The notes: generated by a model not told the origin, from the sequence alone. A stretch of 6,638 nt of DNA from Desulfuromonadales bacterium C00003107 (GCA_001751225.1 MAXT01000064.1:1-6638), one strand, 5' to 3'; positions 1-5,847 are shown, counted from the first letter of the stretch. Program-made: numbers and translations.

Positions 1-692
1 TTGATATCCACCTTGTGCATCTCAGAGATCTTGTCCTCGTAGACGTTCAGGGTGTTGAGCAGCGCCGTCGTCTCCCGGTTGACGTCCTCCACCACCTTAT
101 GAAAGTTATCGACGGAAATCACCCCGATCATGTCGAGCAGTACCTTAAGGGACTTGCGCGCGTCGTGGCGTACCCGGCTCAATTGCTCCGCCAGGGAAAA
201 GTCCTTGCCGTGCAGCCGTTCCATACGCTTGGCAATAGTCTGCGCCTGCCCCGCCAGCAGCGAAAAAGTCATTTTGCGATAGACGGTGCTCTCTTCATAC
301 TTAAAGGCCCGCGCCGTAAAGAAGCTCACCACGCTGCCGAGCTTTTCCCACACATAGAGATAGATGGTGCTCTCGGGAGGCACCTCGCCCGCCAGCTTTT
401 CGACAAAAGCCGAACCGATGCCCTTACCCCGACCAAAGGGACTGGTCACCTGGGTATAAATATGAAAGCGAGTCTGCTTTTTGTTGGAATAGACCACCAG
501 GTAACCAAGAATCTCCCCTTCCTCGTCCCACACATAGCTGTGCAGGTAATCCATGTCGATCTTCTTGTCCTTGACGTAAGGCGACGGGATCAGCACCGTA
601 TCGATGTTCAGGAACGGAATCTTGCGGATGCGCTTTTCGTCTTCCGGGGTCAGACCGCGAATGTAGGGGAATTCAGATTTTTCCTCAGACAT
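1..692 (-). CDS. GNAT-domain sensor histidine kinase, C-terminus beyond window edge (partial)
   Basis: This gene reads leftward from ATG at 692-690 and stays open to base 1, giving 230 codons. A TAG lies in frame two codons upstream of the ATG, so translation cannot start further out. A weak AAAGG lies about 12 bases upstream. Residues about 45-140 look like a GNAT acetyltransferase fold, with the acetyl-CoA loop pattern RxxGxG as RGKGIG at 88-93 and a following amphipathic helix. Residues about 150-228 look like a histidine kinase dimerisation domain. HDARKSL at 176-182 matches the HELRTPL-type H-box, with H176 the predicted phosphoacceptor. A second helix (about 196-226) runs into a KVDI segment that resembles the PVDL-like lead-in to a kinase ATPase domain. 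No membrane segment is visible, so the protein is probably cytosolic. The ATPase domain and any receiver would lie outside the window. Ligand and acetylation activity are unknown. The alternative is a GNAT enzyme with a helical tail, but the H-box and helix-2 pattern favour a kinase. Confidence 0.82.
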   Translation of the reverse strand, partial: MSEEKSEFPYIRGLTPEDEKRIRKIPFLNIDTVLIPSPYVKDKKIDMDYLHSYVWDEEGEILGYLVVYSNKKQTRFHIYTQVTSPFGRGKGIGSAFVEKLAGEVPPESTIYLYVWEKLGSVVSFFTARAFKYEESTVYRKMTFSLLAGQAQTIAKRMERLHGKDFSLAEQLSRVRHDARKSLKVLLDMIGVISVDNFHKVVEDVNRETTALLNTLNVYEDKISEMHKVDI

Positions 693-802
693 GATCTAGA
701 TTCGCCTTTCTCAGAAGTGCTCCCGTTATCAGCTCAGGAAACAGGCGGATTCATTGTGGTTGTTACCGCGTTATTGTAGCGTGGATAGGATTAAATTGCA
801 TC

Positions 803-831
803 TGTAACGGTAGTATTCTGATACCGTGACA
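803..831. promoter_or_regulatory. Dyad / stem-loop upstream of the kinase gene
   Basis: ACGGTA at 807-812 and TACCGT at 822-827 are exact inverted copies around a 9-base loop. After one mismatch the stem continues with TGT at 803-805 against ACA at 829-831. A looser outer pair, GGATAG at 783-788 and CTATCC at 842-847, roughly encloses it. It has no T-tract, so an operator or leader hairpin is more likely than a terminator. The role is inferred only. Confidence 0.35.
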
Positions 832-855
832 CCTTCTTCAGCTATCCGGGGCACC

Positions 856-871
856 TCAAATAGTCATTTGA
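856..871. promoter_or_regulatory. Short palindromic operator-like site
   Basis: TCAAAT at 856-861 and ATTTGA at 866-871 form a perfect 6-bp dyad with a 4-base spacer, the shape of a binding site for a dimeric regulator. It lies in the divergent region between the kinase and the orphan gene. No regulator is encoded in the window, so its partner is unknown. Confidence 0.3.
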
Positions 872-900
872 AATATGCAGGTTTCAGATTGTCAATTCAA

Positions 901-928
901 GGTTACCAGACAAAAACCTCGGTTACCA
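901..928. repeat. Tandem GGTTACCA pair, 20-bp period
   Basis: GGTTACCA occurs at 901-908 and again at 921-928 in the same orientation. The core GGTTACC is itself nearly palindromic (GGT-N-ACC). The 20-bp period is about two helical turns, so two bound proteins would sit on the same face of the DNA. The second copy ends two bases before a TTGACA hexamer at 931-936. This arrangement suggests an operator pair, but that is inference. Confidence 0.4.
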
Positions 929-984
929 AATTGACACCCACCCATAATATTTAAATGCACTTGGCTAAAAGATATTTTGAAGTA

Positions 985-1015
985 TTGGCTAGGCATAAGG
1001 GGCTAAAAATATAAC
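985..1015 (+). promoter_or_regulatory. Weak candidate promoter for the orphan gene
   Basis: TTGGCT at 985-990 and TATAAC at 1010-1015 are separated by 19 bases, which is longer than ideal. A transcript from here would begin near 1022 and include the ATG at 1092 but not the upstream ATG at 1020. A perfect TTGACA at 931-936 lies further upstream but has only a poor -10 (TTAAAT at 951-956, 14-base spacing). Confidence 0.25.
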
Positions 1016-1091
1016 AGTTATGCCCACTAGCGCAATTTTTCCACGAACCTCTGTTGCCAGGAAGTTTGGTCGAACCGAAAGGAAACATGAC

Positions 1092-1604
1092 ATGCCAGCC
1101 ACCATTTTAAGCCAAGATATTGTAGCAATCTGCCTATTTCACGCTGACGGGAACATCGACTTGTCCCTGGAGAATATCCTTTTTCATGTGGAGACTTATC
1201 AGGAAGGACACAATCGACATTTTGGCATTTCAAGGGGGGATTTCCGTGGGCTATTCTACAGGTTGATCTTTATGGAACTGGGAATGAAGAAATTTGGGGA
1301 TGACCTTAACGATATACGGTTGAGAGGTGTTATCTCTAAGATACTTACGTACCACTCTGCATATTTTAATGACGAAGGAGAGCATTGGATCAAAGATGAT
1401 GTAAGGTGGCATGAGGAAGATCGATCTGGTTACAATGTAGAAGCATATCAAGAAAAAACACAACGAAAAGAAGACATGCATATATTTTTTCAGCCACACG
1501 AACTTCGTGCACTTAATCCCATAGTCGTTAAAGAATTTATGAAAAAAACACAAATAACAGATTCGATTTCATACCATTGTTCAAGACCGGGAGAATCGAG
1601 TTAA
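1092..1604 (+). CDS. Hypothetical protein, AT-rich orphan
   Basis: I do not recognise this 170-residue protein. The start is placed at ATG 1092 because AAAGGA at 1078-1083 sits 8 bases in front of it. The frame remains open to an ATG at 1020, but that one has no ribosome binding site and adds only 24 residues. The product is soluble-looking, with no signal peptide or membrane span. It is rich in charged and aromatic residues in the middle (HWIKDD, then RWHEED) and has a lysine/glutamate-rich stretch before the end. No catalytic motif stands out. The gene is clearly more AT-rich than its neighbours and uses codons such as AAA, ATA and TTT freely, which suggests horizontal acquisition. It lies 79 bases upstream of the VOC gene on the same strand, so the two may be co-transcribed. 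A spurious frame cannot be fully excluded, but the ribosome site argues for a real gene. Confidence 0.6.
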   Translation: MPATILSQDIVAICLFHADGNIDLSLENILFHVETYQEGHNRHFGISRGDFRGLFYRLIFMELGMKKFGDDLNDIRLRGVISKILTYHSAYFNDEGEHWIKDDVRWHEEDRSGYNVEAYQEKTQRKEDMHIFFQPHELRALNPIVVKEFMKKTQITDSISYHCSRPGESS

Positions 1605-1683
1605 AGCGAAGAGTTCACTCGCTCCTGCGAATACCTCCGAGATCAACCCCACCAAGCATTAAACAACAAAGGAGCAACACCAA

Positions 1684-2100
1684 ATGAAACCACGCATCAG
1701 CATGATTACCCTAGGTGTTCGCGATCTCGCCGCGTCGGTGCAGTTCTATGAAGCAGGGCTCGGCTTCCCCCGTATGAAATCCCCGCCGGAAGTGGCTTTC
1801 TTCACCCTCAACGGCACCTGGTTGGGATTGTACGGGAGGGAAGCGCTGGCGGAGGATGCTACGGTGTCGGCGGAAGGTTCTGGCTTTGCCGCTATCTCCC
1901 TGGCGCATAATGTCCAGTCGGAAGCGGAGGTTGACGAAGTGATGAACCAGGCCATTACGGCTGGAGCAACGCTGGTCAAGAAACCGCAGAAGGTATTCTG
2001 GGGTGGGTACAGCGGCTATTTCAAAGATCCGGACGGACACCTGTGGGAGATTGCCCACAACCCACATTTTTGGGTTGGCCCGATGGATGAGGACAATTGA
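1684..2100 (+). CDS. VOC (glyoxalase/bleomycin-resistance fold) family protein
   Basis: This 138-residue protein has the two-module layout of the vicinal oxygen chelate fold. The first half carries ITLGVRDLAASVQFYEAGLGF (from I8), the usual first strand and helix. The second half carries a strand plus helix around 66-95 and ends with the family signature GYFKDPDGHLWEIAHNP at 111-127. AAAGGAG at 1668-1674, 9 bases before the ATG, fixes the start. E122 occupies the place of the usual C-terminal metal-ligand glutamate. The N-terminal ligand position, commonly His or Gln, appears to be M7, so metal binding in the classic manner is doubtful. It belongs to a common group of uncharacterised small VOC proteins, so the substrate cannot be named. 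Possible roles are lyase, dioxygenase or drug/small-molecule binding. It is cytosolic and possibly co-transcribed with the AT-rich gene upstream. Confidence 0.92.
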   Translation: MKPRISMITLGVRDLAASVQFYEAGLGFPRMKSPPEVAFFTLNGTWLGLYGREALAEDATVSAEGSGFAAISLAHNVQSEAEVDEVMNQAITAGATLVKKPQKVFWGGYSGYFKDPDGHLWEIAHNPHFWVGPMDEDN

Positions 2101-2279
2101 AAACGGTCGACATAGGTCCAACTTCGCCGAGATCGAGACTTGCGCTCGGGGCTAAAACCGGTACGCTGCCAAAGTCCCTTTAAACAACTAATTTCATGTT
2201 GAAAATCCTTTTTCTAAAAAGTTCATAATAAGGCTATTTTTCCGCTGCTAAAACCAGTTATAGTGCAAAAAAACTTACA

Positions 2280-2306
2280 CCCCCTCCGGCATTGCCTGCG
2301 AGGGGG
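2280..2306. terminator. GC-rich hairpin before the radical SAM gene (terminator or attenuator)
   Basis: CCCCCTC at 2280-2286 pairs perfectly with GAGGGGG at 2300-2306, with a small inner GGC/GCC pairing in the 13-base loop. The plus-strand flank is TTATTT, a modest U-tract. On the other side there is an A7 run at 2267-2273, which would act as a U-tract in the opposite direction. It could end the VOC transcript. It also lies only 14 bases before the radical SAM ribosome site, so any transcript of that gene starting upstream must pass through it. Confidence 0.55.
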
Positions 2307-2320
2307 TTATTTCGTCGGTT

Positions 2321-2326
2321 GGAGGT
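2321..2326 (+). promoter_or_regulatory. Shine-Dalgarno GGAGGT of the radical SAM gene
   Basis: GGAGGT is a near-perfect ribosome site. It lies 10 bases before ATG 2337 and 4 bases before an in-frame GTG at 2331. The ATG is preferred. The frame is also open to a TTG at 2292, but that codon lies inside the hairpin and has no ribosome site. Confidence 0.75.
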
Positions 2327-2336
2327 CTTAGTGACC

Positions 2337-3752
2337 ATGGAAATGTCGGCGAGTATGCGCGATCGGTTGATCGCTGCAAACCACCGGGAATACGGGGAGA
2401 GCTACGAACAGTTGCTCTTCCCTACCCCATCGCAAGCGCAGCGGGCTCTGGCCCACCGCGCCGAATTGTTGGATGATCTGCACGGGCGGGTGGCGGTCGG
2501 TTACGGCGGCACCAAGCTCGACTGCACCGGCCTATCGCCGGGTTGCCGTATCTGCGCCGAAGGGGGCTGGTCCTGCCTGTTTATCACCGGCCGCTGCAAC
2601 TGTCGCTGTTTTTACTGCCCCACAGCCCAGACCGAAAACGACCCTCCGACCACCAATGCGGTGGATTTTCGCACCCCGGCCGACTATGTCGGTTATCTCG
2701 AACGCTTCGGCTTTCGTGGTGCCAGCATCAGCGGCGGTGAACCGTTGATGAATCCCAAACGTTCACTGGCTTATGTGCGCGCTGTAAAAAAACATTTCGG
2801 TGATGCCATGCACGTCTGGCTTTACACCAACGGCACCCTGGCAGATGACGACTTACTCCGTCAGTTGGCCGATGCCGGGCTCGACGAGATCCGTTTTGAT
2901 ATCGGCGCCACCGATTATCACCTCGACAAGCTGCGATTGGCTGCCGGGGTGATTCCGACCCTCACCGTGGAAATCCCCGCCATCCCTGAAGACCTGCCCC
3001 GCCTCAAGGGAATGCTGGGCAAACTGCGCGATGCCGGGGTCATGCACCTTAACCTGCACCAGATGCGTCTCACTCCCCATAATTTTGAACATCTTTCCGC
3101 CCGCGGCTACACCTTTCTACATGGAGAGAAGGTGACCGTGCTCGAATCGGAACTGGCTGCTCTGGAGGTGCTGCAACACAGTCTCGACAACAACATCGGC
3201 CTGCCGGTCAACTATTGCTCCTTTGTCTTCAAAAATCGCTATCAAGCTCAAGCCGTCCGTCGGCGTAACGTTCAGTTTATGGTTAAACCCTTTGAGGACA
3301 TCACCGACAACGGTTATATCCGCACCTTGACCCTGCTCGGTGAAACGGCAACGGTGACCCGACAGATTGAGAACTTCAAGGCGCTGTCCATAGATGACGA
3401 CCTGTGGAGCAAAGGCAACAGTCCCGGAAAGCTACTGGTTCATCCCCAACTGCTGAAACTGGTCAACAATAGTGCCTTTCGCTTGCAGGTCGGTTACGCC
3501 AGCTGCCGCCAGTTGCCGTCGGTGAGCTACCACAACCCTTTTATCACCATCCCAGTAAGTCCGGCCAAGTCGGTGATCATCGAGCGGGGCCGCGCTGTGG
3601 CGGACGTTGAATTGGGCGAGGAAGCGCGAGAGCGTTTCATAAAACTCTTCCTTGCTGGCGATAGTTCATCGCCGAGCGTCGCAGGCAACGACTCCCTAGC
3701 GGCACTGGCCCCCTTTGAACACGGCAGACAGGGGTTGCAGGATTATTTCTGA
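2337..3752 (+). CDS. Radical SAM protein, PFL-activase-related, with extra Cys cluster
   Basis: This is a 471-residue cytosolic iron-sulfur enzyme. The radical SAM motif CxxxCxxC is C87, C91 and C94 (CNCRCFYC at 87-94), ending in the usual aromatic-Cys. It should bind the 4Fe-4S cluster that splits S-adenosylmethionine. GGE at 133-135 is the SAM-binding motif, and YTNGT at 163-167 fits a barrel strand. Ahead of this lies a second set, C63, C70, C73 and C80, with symmetric spacing x6-x2-x6, suited to an auxiliary Fe-S or zinc site. C89 lies inside the main motif, and C294 and C390 are further single cysteines. The roughly 200 residues after the barrel match no domain I can name. The overall pattern resembles uncharacterised proteins annotated as related to pyruvate formate-lyase activating enzyme (my recollection is COG2108). 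No partner glycyl-radical enzyme or peptide substrate is seen nearby, so the substrate is unknown. The gene stands alone, between a hairpin and the next gene's promoter. Confidence 0.94.
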   Translation: MEMSASMRDRLIAANHREYGESYEQLLFPTPSQAQRALAHRAELLDDLHGRVAVGYGGTKLDCTGLSPGCRICAEGGWSCLFITGRCNCRCFYCPTAQTENDPPTTNAVDFRTPADYVGYLERFGFRGASISGGEPLMNPKRSLAYVRAVKKHFGDAMHVWLYTNGTLADDDLLRQLADAGLDEIRFDIGATDYHLDKLRLAAGVIPTLTVEIPAIPEDLPRLKGMLGKLRDAGVMHLNLHQMRLTPHNFEHLSARGYTFLHGEKVTVLESELAALEVLQHSLDNNIGLPVNYCSFVFKNRYQAQAVRRRNVQFMVKPFEDITDNGYIRTLTLLGETATVTRQIENFKALSIDDDLWSKGNSPGKLLVHPQLLKLVNNSAFRLQVGYASCRQLPSVSYHNPFITIPVSPAKSVIIERGRAVADVELGEEARERFIKLFLAGDSSSPSVAGNDSLAALAPFEHGRQGLQDYF

Positions 3753-3830
3753 AAACATTCAAAACCCGCCTCACGCAACGACGCAAAGTAGAACTCAATC
3801 CCTTCCCGCCGCCCCGTTGACCGTCACTGC

Positions 3831-3859
3831 TTGGCTTAAGCCGCTTATCCACCTATAAT
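3831..3859 (+). promoter_or_regulatory. Sigma70-like promoter of the CLC gene, with palindrome over the -35
   Basis: TTGGCT at 3831-3836 (four of six consensus bases) and a perfect TATAAT at 3854-3859 are spaced by 17 bases. A transcript would begin near 3866, about 125 bases before the CLC start. A perfect palindrome, GGCTTAAGCC at 3833-3842, overlaps the -35 and is well placed to act as an operator. Confidence 0.6.
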
Positions 3860-3870
3860 TGGATTACGTC

Positions 3871-3979
3871 GTAAAAAGTCAGCCCTACAGCGTTACGGCA
3901 TTTTTTCAGGACCTCGACACACTAAAGGTATGCCTTCGCCCCTGAAAAAACACCAAGCCTTGTAGGTCGAACTTTTTAC
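3871..3979. repeat. Nested imperfect inverted repeat, 109 bp, in the CLC leader
   Basis: Three pairs of arms lie almost symmetrically about one centre. GTAAAAAGT (3871-3879) pairs with ACTTTTTAC (3971-3979), CCTACA (3884-3889) with TGTAGG (3961-3966), and TTTTTTCAGG (3901-3910) with CCTGAAAAAA (3941-3950). The first two pairs are separated by matching 4-base mismatched segments. The whole could fold as one long interrupted hairpin, or form a palindromic DNA element. It starts about 5 bases after the predicted transcription start and ends 11 bases before the CLC ATG. Possible identities are a MITE-like or dispersed palindromic repeat, or a structured leader. No target-site duplication is evident. 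Confidence 0.7.
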
Positions 3980-3990
3980 TTAGCCATCCT

Positions 3991-5847
3991 ATGAGTTTTT
4001 ACAGGCGATACCAAAGTATGCCCTCTTTTCCCAAATCGAAGCTACGCGCCAAACTGCACCGATGGTGGTCTACGCCGCGGATCTGGAAATTCTTTATCCT
4101 GCGCATCCGTCTGGCATCGACCTATCAAGCGCTGGACCGCTACCAGGTGCTTTTCTGGGCCGGACTAGTCGGAGTGCTGGGGGGCCTGTCATCGGTTCTG
4201 TTTCGCAAGCTGCTCGACCTGATGGCCTTTGCCCTCAGCGGCCGCCACGGCGGAGTCGTAGAGATCTTTACCGGCCTGCCGCCCTGGCAGCGTCTGATCA
4301 CGCCGATAGTCGGCGGCCTGGTTGCCGGCGCGGTGCTCTATTTCGGAGGTCGCTGGCACTCGCGGCGGGACAGCTCTACCGATTTCATGGAGGCGGTGGT
4401 CCTCGGTGAGGGCTCCCTCTCCTTTCGCTCCAGCATCGTGAAAATTCTTTCAGCGGCTTTTTCTGTTACCTCGGGAGGCTCTATCGGCCGCGAGGGACCG
4501 ATGGTACAGCTCTCTTCCCTGCTCGCCTCCCTGGTCGGCCGCACCCGAAAATGGTCGGTGGCGCAACGGCGACTAATACTAGCCTGCGGCGCCTCGGCGG
4601 GGATCGCCGCGGCCTACAACGCGCCCATCGCCGGATCGCTGTTCGTCGCCGAGATCGTGGTTGGCTCCATCGCTATGGAAACCTTCGGCCCGTTGGTCTT
4701 CTCCTCGGTGCTGGCCACCCAGACGGTGCGATTTCTGGCCGGCAGCGAACCCCTGTATGTCATTCCCCCTTTTCACCTGCAATCAGGTCTGGAATTGCTC
4801 TATTACCTGGCTCTCGGTCTGCTTGCCGGACTGGTCGCCCCCTGGTTTCTGCGGGCCCTGCGCGGCAGCGAAAAACTGTTCGGCAAGACCTGCCTGCCGG
4901 CCTATCTGCGCCTTGCCCTGGGCGGCCTGGTGGTTGGAATCCTGGCCTTGCGCTATCCGGAAGTGTGCGGCAACGGCTACAGCGTGGTCAACGGCATCCT
5001 GCAAGAACAATGGCTGTGGTCAAGCCTGGCAATTTTGCTGTTGCTGAAGGTGACCGCCACCTGCGCCAGTTTCGGTTCCGGTGCGGTGGGCGGGGTCTTT
5101 ACCCCGACCCTGTTCGTCGGCGCCAGCGTGGGCTATCTGTTCGGCCATGCCTGCGCCGGCCTTGGACTCGTCGGGCTGCCGGCGCCGGGCGCCCTGGCCC
5201 TGGCCGGCATGGGCATGGTGCTGGCGGCCACCACCCACGCGCCATTGATGGCCATTATCATGATCTTCGAAATGACTCTCGACTACCAGTTGATCCTGCC
5301 CCTGATGCTCGGTTGCGTGCTGGCTCATTTCACCGCCCTGGGTTTCGAGAGCGGCTCCATCTATAGCGCCTCCCTAAAGCGCAAAGGCGCCGGTTATGTC
5401 CAGCGTCATCTAGCCTTACTAAAAGTCGGCGGATTGATGAAGTCCGACCCGGCGCGGGTTCGACCGAACACCCCTTTCGTTCAGATAGCCCGGCATTTCG
5501 TCTTACAAACCTACCGCTACCTTTATGTGGTGAACGAACAGGAGGTCTACATCGGCGCGGTAGGACTGCATGACATCAAGCAATATCTTGGCAGCTCGTC
5601 TTTGGACAATCTGATTGTCGCTCAGGATCTGCTCACCGACGGCCCACCACAAATCACTTATTCCGCCTCACTGGAGGAAGCCCTGGAGCGGTTCAGCTCC
5701 TATTCCGGGGAGCGGCTGCCGGTGGTAGCAGACGGCCCATTGCCCCGGTTGCTGGGAAGCCTGGCCAAAACCGATCTGCTACTGGCCCTCGCCGAGCGAG
5801 TGCCGCCTACTGAGGGCCAATTCGCCGGCGAAGCTAAAGAGAGCTAA
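3991..5847 (+). CDS. ClcB-like CLC chloride channel/transporter with two CBS domains
   Basis: This 618-residue inner-membrane CLC protein moves chloride or related anions. Residues about 50-460 form the CLC membrane core. The central motif GREGP is at 166-170, with E168 as the gating glutamate. GVFTP at 368-372 matches GxFxP, and Y458 fits the ion-coordinating tyrosine. The first selectivity motif, usually GSGIP, is replaced by DSSTD at 127-131 followed by FMEA. This is how I recall E. coli ClcB reading in this stretch (PTDYMEA), and several other segments also resemble ClcB. At the internal proton-glutamate position the protein has I222 after E221. Two CBS domains follow (about 479-533 and 543-604), suggesting regulation by nucleotides; E. 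coli ClcB lacks these. The N-terminus has about 45 basic, cytosolic residues. No strong ribosome site precedes ATG 3991, and ATG 4018 (M10) is an alternative start. Channel versus antiporter is undecided. Confidence 0.96.
   Translation: MSFYRRYQSMPSFPKSKLRAKLHRWWSTPRIWKFFILRIRLASTYQALDRYQVLFWAGLVGVLGGLSSVLFRKLLDLMAFALSGRHGGVVEIFTGLPPWQRLITPIVGGLVAGAVLYFGGRWHSRRDSSTDFMEAVVLGEGSLSFRSSIVKILSAAFSVTSGGSIGREGPMVQLSSLLASLVGRTRKWSVAQRRLILACGASAGIAAAYNAPIAGSLFVAEIVVGSIAMETFGPLVFSSVLATQTVRFLAGSEPLYVIPPFHLQSGLELLYYLALGLLAGLVAPWFLRALRGSEKLFGKTCLPAYLRLALGGLVVGILALRYPEVCGNGYSVVNGILQEQWLWSSLAILLLLKVTATCASFGSGAVGGVFTPTLFVGASVGYLFGHACAGLGLVGLPAPGALALAGMGMVLAATTHAPLMAIIMIFEMTLDYQLILPLMLGCVLAHFTALGFESGSIYSASLKRKGAGYVQRHLALLKVGGLMKSDPARVRPNTPFVQIARHFVLQTYRYLYVVNEQEVYIGAVGLHDIKQYLGSSSLDNLIVAQDLLTDGPPQITYSASLEEALERFSSYSGERLPVVADGPLPRLLGSLAKTDLLLALAERVPPTEGQFAGEAKES

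Larger units (their letters stand above)
693..1091. other. Divergent intergenic control region, no gene seen
   Basis: This stretch of about 400 bases separates the leftward kinase gene from the rightward orphan gene, so both would have to be transcribed out of it. It is AT-rich to the right of about 780 and carries no convincing coding frame of its own. It holds a hairpin at 803-831, a dyad at 856-871, a tandem GGTTACCA pair at 901-928 and possible promoter hexamers on both strands. On the minus strand, ATTGTA at 773-778 reads as a TACAAT -10 for the kinase gene, but I see no good -35 at the right distance. Confidence 0.6.

Noticed and set aside
15..779. Long plus-strand open frame of 254 codons
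   Set aside because: It lies opposite the GNAT-histidine kinase gene. The minus-strand translation has recognisable motifs, whereas this one has none and runs past the kinase start into the intergenic region. It is a shadow.
1251..1553. Minus-strand frame of 100 codons with a hydrophobic, Phe-rich stretch resembling a membrane protein
   Set aside because: The hydrophobicity follows from AAA/GAA-rich codons of the plus-strand gene read backwards. I see no strong ribosome site, and the plus-strand frame has a good one.
1605..1623. Small hairpin (AGCGA/TCGCT) just after the orphan gene's stop codon
   Set aside because: It has only 5 bp with a 9-base loop and no T-tract, and the VOC gene follows closely. 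This is too weak to call a terminator.
1711..2121. Minus-strand frame of 136 codons opposite the VOC gene
   Set aside because: The plus strand encodes a clear VOC protein with a ribosome site. The reverse frame has no motif.
2199..2229. Possible promoter TTGAAA / CATAAT upstream of the radical SAM gene
   Set aside because: Both hexamers are close to consensus, but the spacing is 19 bases and it lies in AT-rich DNA where such matches are frequent. It remains a possibility but is not strong enough to annotate.
3637..3852. Minus-strand frame of 71 codons reaching into the intergenic region after the radical SAM gene
   Set aside because: It starts at a GTG without a ribosome site, has a low-complexity basic product, and overlaps the predicted CLC promoter.
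3866..3990. Fluoride (crcB) riboswitch in front of the CLC gene
   Set aside because: The region lacks the conserved GGNGAUGG...CUGAUGA-type core that I know for that riboswitch. The structure here is a long inverted repeat instead.
4551..5366. Plus-strand frame of 271 codons inside the CLC gene
   Set aside because: It is a shifted frame of a clear CLC coding region. Its product is Arg/Gly/Pro-rich with no family pattern, as expected from GC-rich third positions.
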